Assembly: GCF_004193775.1 (NCBI RefSeq) | Contig: NC_041008.1 | Coordinates: 6,836,731-6,900,730, forward strand | Direction of reading: 5' to 3' | Source: Glycine soja | Taxonomy: Eukaryota; Streptophyta; Magnoliopsida; Fabales; Fabaceae | Length of the DNA: 64,000 nucleotides | The notes under the pieces: model-generated | The model's input: only the letters and a program-made list of their open reading frames with translations | What the model was told of the DNA's origin: nothing | Database searches by the model: none | Translations under genes and position numbers: made by a program | Part shown: in pieces, positions 58,613-64,000 of the stretch | How positions within the stretch are numbered: the stretch's first letter is position 1 | Layout of the letters: each line of letters opens with the position of its first letter

Positions 58613-60277
58613 AATATAATGTGACAAATTTTATATAAAAAAATCAAAAAATTGTTCAAAATCATGCCCAAAAATTGAAAATAATGGGTTAATTTGGAAA
58701 AGGCAACATTGACTAAATTTGATCAGAGGTAAATAATCAAAATAAACCTTTAAAAAAATAGAAAAGACCAAAATAAATTTTAATAAAAAGATAAAGAAAC
58801 AAAAATATATTTTAACCATTTTTTATAAACTACGTGTATATGTTATTCACAAGAGATAATTTTGTTAGTGTAATAAGACCATGTGACAAATCATACATAA
58901 TTAAGACTACTTGTTAAGCTAAAAAGAATTGTGTCATTTGATATAATTGCTAAGCACTAGAGAATCCACCCTTTCTAGTTTATAGAGTTCTTTGAATGCC
59001 CTTCAGGAGAGCTTCAACTTCTCTATTTTTGCGGAAAATGTTTCCAAATATCTCTCTGTTAAACACAACGGAATCCTCCTTGATTTCGTTTAATTCTTTA
59101 CTAGATTCTGGTACTCATCATGAACAATCTATGCTGCCTCGAAATGGAAAGGTCTAAAGCCTCTTTAATTTACTGAGTCGTGCTCCTAACCTAGGAAGAG
59201 TAGGGTTTTGATTCAAGTGAAGTCTACATAGCACTTCTACATATCCTAACCTAGGATAGTTCATCATGAATGAGACTGTTGCAAGAACCCTAGCTATCCA
59301 ATGGAATATTAAATCGTAGACATTAAAATCATGATATTAATGAAATTGTGACTGAATTATAAGATATTATTATCAGTATGATTTTTTTGTATTTTTTTAA
59401 TTAAAATTAGTAATTATAATTATACTTTTATAGCTAATTTTCTCTTATAACCCTTTGACTATACTTCTTAATTATAAGAATAAAATGTCAAAATACATAG
59501 TAAATAACATGCCAAATGTGCATACAAGATAGGCTATTCTTATTTGTTAAAAAGGAATAACATATTTTTAGGAAAAAATGCAATAAAGAATTTATAAATT
59601 ATAAAAAAAATGCTAATGACATATTCTTTAACACATTGTTAGTAACCCATAATTCAATATTGATTAAAATTTATAGTAAACTATAAAATCTGAAGAAAAA
59701 TGCATTAAAAGAGTAGTGGATCCCATAATTATTTGTAACTTTCAATAAATTTCAATAAAAAATAAAAATATATTTAAAAAAATGTGTTAAAGACATTTCT
59801 CAAATAACAAAATTTGCAAAGATGCCAAAGGTATACTAAACAAATTTTTTTACTGTCCCACTCCTTTTATTTTGGAGAAAATTTAGGTGCAGTACTTTAT
59901 ATATATTGCTTTTTTTGTTTTTCAATAAGAATTGAAAATTCACTTCAATAATCCGTGTAGTATTTTAATGTAATTTTTATTATGTACATTATCGAGATAA
60001 AATTTCAATTCTTTTTAGAAAATAATACAAACAATATCTAAAGTGCTGTATCTAAGTTTTATCCTTCTATTTTATGCTTTTATATGGTAAAAAGTTTAAA
60101 CCATAATTTCTTAATGTTGTGTTTAAGATTGTGGAAGATAATATCAGAATAATCGACCATTCTGCACACATATATCGAGGTAACGAGGTGTAAAATAAAT
60201 TTTAAGATCATTTTTTTACATTTAAATGAAAGAGTAATAAATATATTACATTTTTTTATTAATATATGACTTTTTTG

Positions 60278-60280
<3 letters not shown>
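58613..60280. other. Intergenic spacer with a GC-richer patch at 58970-59300
   Basis: The patch at 58970-59300 has two copies of ATCCTAACCTAGGA-like sequence (TCCTAACCTAGGAAGAG near 59187 and ATCCTAACCTAGGATAG near 59242). It has no open frame or recognisable domain and may be a degraded gene or repeat fragment. The rest is AT-rich. Confidence 0.3.

Positions 60281-60326
<46 letters not shown>
60281..60326. repeat. AT microsatellite (23 units)
   Basis: Uninterrupted AT run of 46 bases, flanked on both sides by similar short words (GACTTTTTTGTTA and GTCGTTTTTTGTTA). Confidence 0.93.
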
Positions 60327-60329
<3 letters not shown>

Positions 60330-63300
60330 GTTTTTTGTTATATATATACTAAAAACAAATAAGATTTTGCTAGTTATTCAAAAGTTTAAACTTTAATTAT
60401 TTTACTTTTAGGTCCACCATGATTCCACCCCCAAAATAAGATTAATTAACCATTAATTTATTCAACTTCTACTTCTACTTCTAGATAATTCTTCTGTACT
60501 TATTATTTTGTTGCGTCAATCCTTCAAACACCAATGCTTTATTGTATATCAAGAATGAATTCTACCCATCAGGGTCCACTAAATGGTCGAAAGTCTGATA
60601 GTTTATATACAATTTTGAATTTTATGCTTATTTACTACAGTCGTACATAAAATATATATATATTAAGAAAGAATCTTAACAATAATATTATTATGAAATT
60701 TTATTTTATAAAGTGGGAATTGTAGGTGGTAGTTAATGTTTCAGAATTAAAAATAAATAAAAATAAACAAATAGACATGGGAAATGTTTTAAAATTAAAT
60801 TTATATATCTATGTTGAAATGCAAGACTTTCGAGGGATAATTTATAAGAGATAAATCTCACTGTCCACGTTGATTTTGCTCATCATATTGAAATAAATTT
60901 TACTGGTGAACTTAGATTTTTGTTGTTCACAAATTTTATATGTGAATTTAAACTTTGAATTTAGATAATATTGATCTAAATTTAACTTGTCACGTATATT
61001 TTGAAGTAGGGATAATATTAATGCAAGTCTTACCTCAAAACATGGCTTTTAACCTTACATTAAAAATAATCGTTATTTGAAATGAAAACTCCTCATATAT
61101 GAAATAAAGTTACCCCAATTTTAAAATCATTTCCCCATGTAATTGTGATTGACGAACTAGCACATCCAATTACCTTAATGTATAAGCACCAAATCAGCAT
61201 AATTAAGGAGAGCGGGGTAGTGTTTTTCCAACTACACTACATAATTCGGGGCTATGATCGTTCCCCTGGTCAAAGAAACACACAAAAAACAACTTTAGGG
61301 TTGTAGCACAATTGAAAGGTTCAAATATATAAAAGTAAATTACTATGCAATTAATAATATAAGACTGAATTTACAAATGCAATATACATAATCTTAATAA
61401 TGTTGTTAAAAATAGAACTTCAAAAGTCTATACCTTCGTTAATCACAGCTACGCTAGTCCATTAATTATGGTGCAACACTTTCAAGGTTGTTCCAACTAA
61501 TTAAAGTTTGTATGAAATTTCTCAGCCCGTTTGTTATAAAGTCGGCAAAAGAGGGAATGATGCCCGCGACATTAAGACACTGTCTTCTCTCTTAGTTGAA
61601 TAATTCTATTGCTTTTAAGGCGAAGCATTCTGCTTTTAATTCTATGCCAAAAACAAATTACATAATCCATAAATTATAATTTATTACGTATAATAAATTT
61701 ATTGACTTTTAAAATAATTCAAGTGATAATTTATGATATCAATAAACATTAACCTCCAATTCTATTGTTGTCAAAAAAAACATGTTTAACTTTTTAACAT
61801 AAAATCTTGAATTAAAATTTTAAACTAGATGTGAATATGTAATACTTTTATTTTATTTATTAAACCATATTTTATAATTTAAATATTAATGAACTTTTGT
61901 CTCAATTGAAGTCCTTGAATTTTTCTTCACTACAAGTTTTAATCTCTATTATTAAATAATAACATTGACTAAAAATAAAACAATGACATTGACAACTCAA
62001 TTTGCTTAGAATCTATAGAGATAAACACATATAATTATTTTTTAAAAAAATATTTTTAATCTTTCAACAACTAATTTTATGTCATAAAAAATTAAGAGAC
62101 TTTCATGGATCAAATTTTGGATCAGCGGCTAAAAGTAGAAATCCAAACATGTTTAAGAAAAAAAAAACTACTAATGCCAAAAATATTCACTGATAATAAA
62201 AATGATTATATTCAAATTAAAATATTCTTATTTAATTCTTTAGTCTACATCACTAATAGTGAATACTATTCCTTTGTATTTATATATAAGAAAAAAAATA
62301 ATATTATATATTAAACTTAAATATAAGTCTAATTATTTATGTTTTATTTAATGTTATTATTCTTAAAATAAATTATCTAATTTTAATTCTATTTTCAATA
62401 ATTTTTATTTATTTATGATAACAAGTTCTAAAGAATGATATTTTAAAAATATTTTTTATTTAAAATTAGAAAATTAAATGACATTAACTAATTTTTAAAT
62501 TAATATTAAATTAATTATTTTTTTATATATGAATCCAAAGAATATCAAATAAGGATATCATAAAAAATATTAATTAAGCTTTAAAATTCTAAAACATGAA
62601 TATTCTTAAAAAAACTAAAAATTTAGTACTGTCGAAAGGATGTACTGATAAGAAATTTGAATGATTAATCGGAGATATTATGTTCAAATTTTATTGTAAT
62701 CATTGAAAAAAAAACTTGATTACTTCTAGAATCAGCCAATTAGGATTTATTTAACTTAGGGCATTAATTATGTGGCAACGAAAAAGCTCGTGGGAAACCG
62801 GCTACAGGCACTTTCCCGTTGACTTGATTGAGCGCATGGGAAACTGGTGGACCCGCCTACAACAAAGTCCTACCTTCCAGAATACTATCTCCACCGTCAC
62901 CGCTCTCGTATTCATATAGTAATATTCCAAATCCTTTCTATTTCAATTAAATTAAATTAGTTTCCCACTTCTTCTTAAATTTGTGGATAACAAATTAACT
63001 ATGCATATTTTTTTCTTCTTTTGGATTCTTCAAGAAAAGAAAATCCAACATTTGACTTTTTGGTGCGCTAGGCAATTTCTGATTAACTACAAAGCATTTT
63101 GGAGGGGTGTTTGATAAATTGTCAATTAATTGTTGATTTCTAACAATAGTAATTAAAGAATTAGTAACAAAAAGTTTTTTTTATGAAATATTATGATAAA
63201 AATATTCAAAAATATTTTTTTAATAAATACTAATATTTTATACCTTTAATTATTTATTTTGGTGCTGGAATTTTCAATTTTAATTTGGGTAGAAATTAAT

Positions 63301-64000
63301 TTCAGGAATGGTTGATTTGAAAATAATAATGTTTTTAAATAAAAATATGACCTTATTTTAAATTTTTTATTTTAAAATTTTGTATGAGAAATGATAAAAA
63401 TGTTATTTTATTATTTTCTTTTATGTTTTGTTTTCCCCATTTTCTATACCAATTTTTTTTTTTAAAAAAAGAATGAAAGTAAGGCTACACTTTTATAATT
63501 AGAAATAAAAAATATTCTTTCAGGCTAATTTACCCTGTAATATTTTTTAATTTTTATTTTTTAAGTTTTTAGTATGAGCATTTTCATGGGATTATTATGA
63601 GAGAGTAATAATTAGATAAAACTTCTCCTTATGATACTTTTGGCATCCAAGCTTTAGGTAAATGCATGATATATATGTTTCGACCAAGAATAAAAGACTA
63701 ATTTTGTAAAGTATTTAGATCTATTTTAAGAAACTCAGTTTTTTTAACATATGTAATTTCATATTCACAAACCAATAGATCAAATTTCTAATTACATGCT
63801 TAAGTGCTTTTATATTTCTCAAACTCCTAACTATTTGAGATATCGCAGTTTAACTTTACAAAGCCAACCTATTCTATTTAAAAATATGCTTCATCGATTG
63901 ATTTGATTTAACCTTTCAAAATCAAAATTTGAAATTTAACTCCTCTAATAATACCAAAAGTTCCTTGATTTAAGAATTTAACGAAAAATTGCATTGTAAG
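60327..64000. other. Terminal intergenic region, no gene seen
   Basis: Mostly AT-rich. A GC-richer stretch at about 62760-62910 (GTGGCAACGAAAAAGCTCGT, CTCCACCGTCACCGCTCTCG, then ATTCATATAGTAAT) resembles a promoter or leader region of a + strand gene, but no start codon with a convincing coding exon follows before 64000. It could equally be a decayed repeat. Confidence 0.3.

Noticed and set aside
62105..62314. 69-codon frame on + near 62.1 kb
   Set aside because: Lys/Ile/Asn/Tyr-rich translation typical of AT-rich spacer; no recognisable domain.

Overview
The window looks like a gene-plus-repeat stretch of a dicot nuclear chromosome, most likely a legume close to soybean (Glycine). Genes are split into many short exons with GT-AG introns, intergenic DNA is very AT-rich, and one protein is a chloroplast-envelope-type K+/H+ antiporter. 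The repeats (fold-back MITEs, MAIN-like fragments, long TG...CA LTRs) also resemble soybean ones. The genus is an inference; no database was searched.

Region 1 (1-23.1 kb) is gene-dense and all on the + strand. It holds a two-domain AtuA-like (DUF1446) protein of 644 aa in 13 coding exons, a PLIM2-like two-LIM-domain protein of 210 aa in 5 exons, and a KEA1/KEA2-type plastid potassium efflux antiporter of 1206 aa in 20 coding exons. I assembled each model by hand from splice sites, and each sums to a whole number of codons.

Region 2 (23.1-28.2 kb) is intergenic. It contains a decayed plant-mobile-domain (MAIN-like) pseudogene on the - strand.

Region 3 (28.2-57.2 kb) is an accessory region built around a dispersed cluster of salutaridine/neomenthol-reductase-like short-chain dehydrogenases (SDRs). 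There is one intact copy on + and two intact copies on -, all with the same five-exon structure, plus one broken - copy lacking its NAD(P)-binding exons and carrying a frameshift. A dead GH5 cellulase-like gene (at least two nonsense codons and two frame breaks) lies between the third and fourth SDR loci. The spaces hold a probable 2.3 kb solo LTR, a second LTR-like element with a TATA box, several MITEs, a degenerate plastid rps18 insertion (NUPT), a short RNase H-like fragment, and a duplicated block carrying an 81-bp tandem repeat whose frame reads as a 27-residue Q/N/H-rich repeat.

Region 4 (57.2-64 kb) shows no gene I can support. It contains a hairpin element, an AT microsatellite, and a GC-richer patch at about 62.8-62.9 kb that may be the promoter side of a gene outside the window.

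The genes do not form a pathway together. The coherent unit is the SDR array, a typical birth-and-death cluster of a specialised-metabolism enzyme family. The least explained item is the duplicated 81-bp, 27-residue repeat block near 31 and 34 kb.
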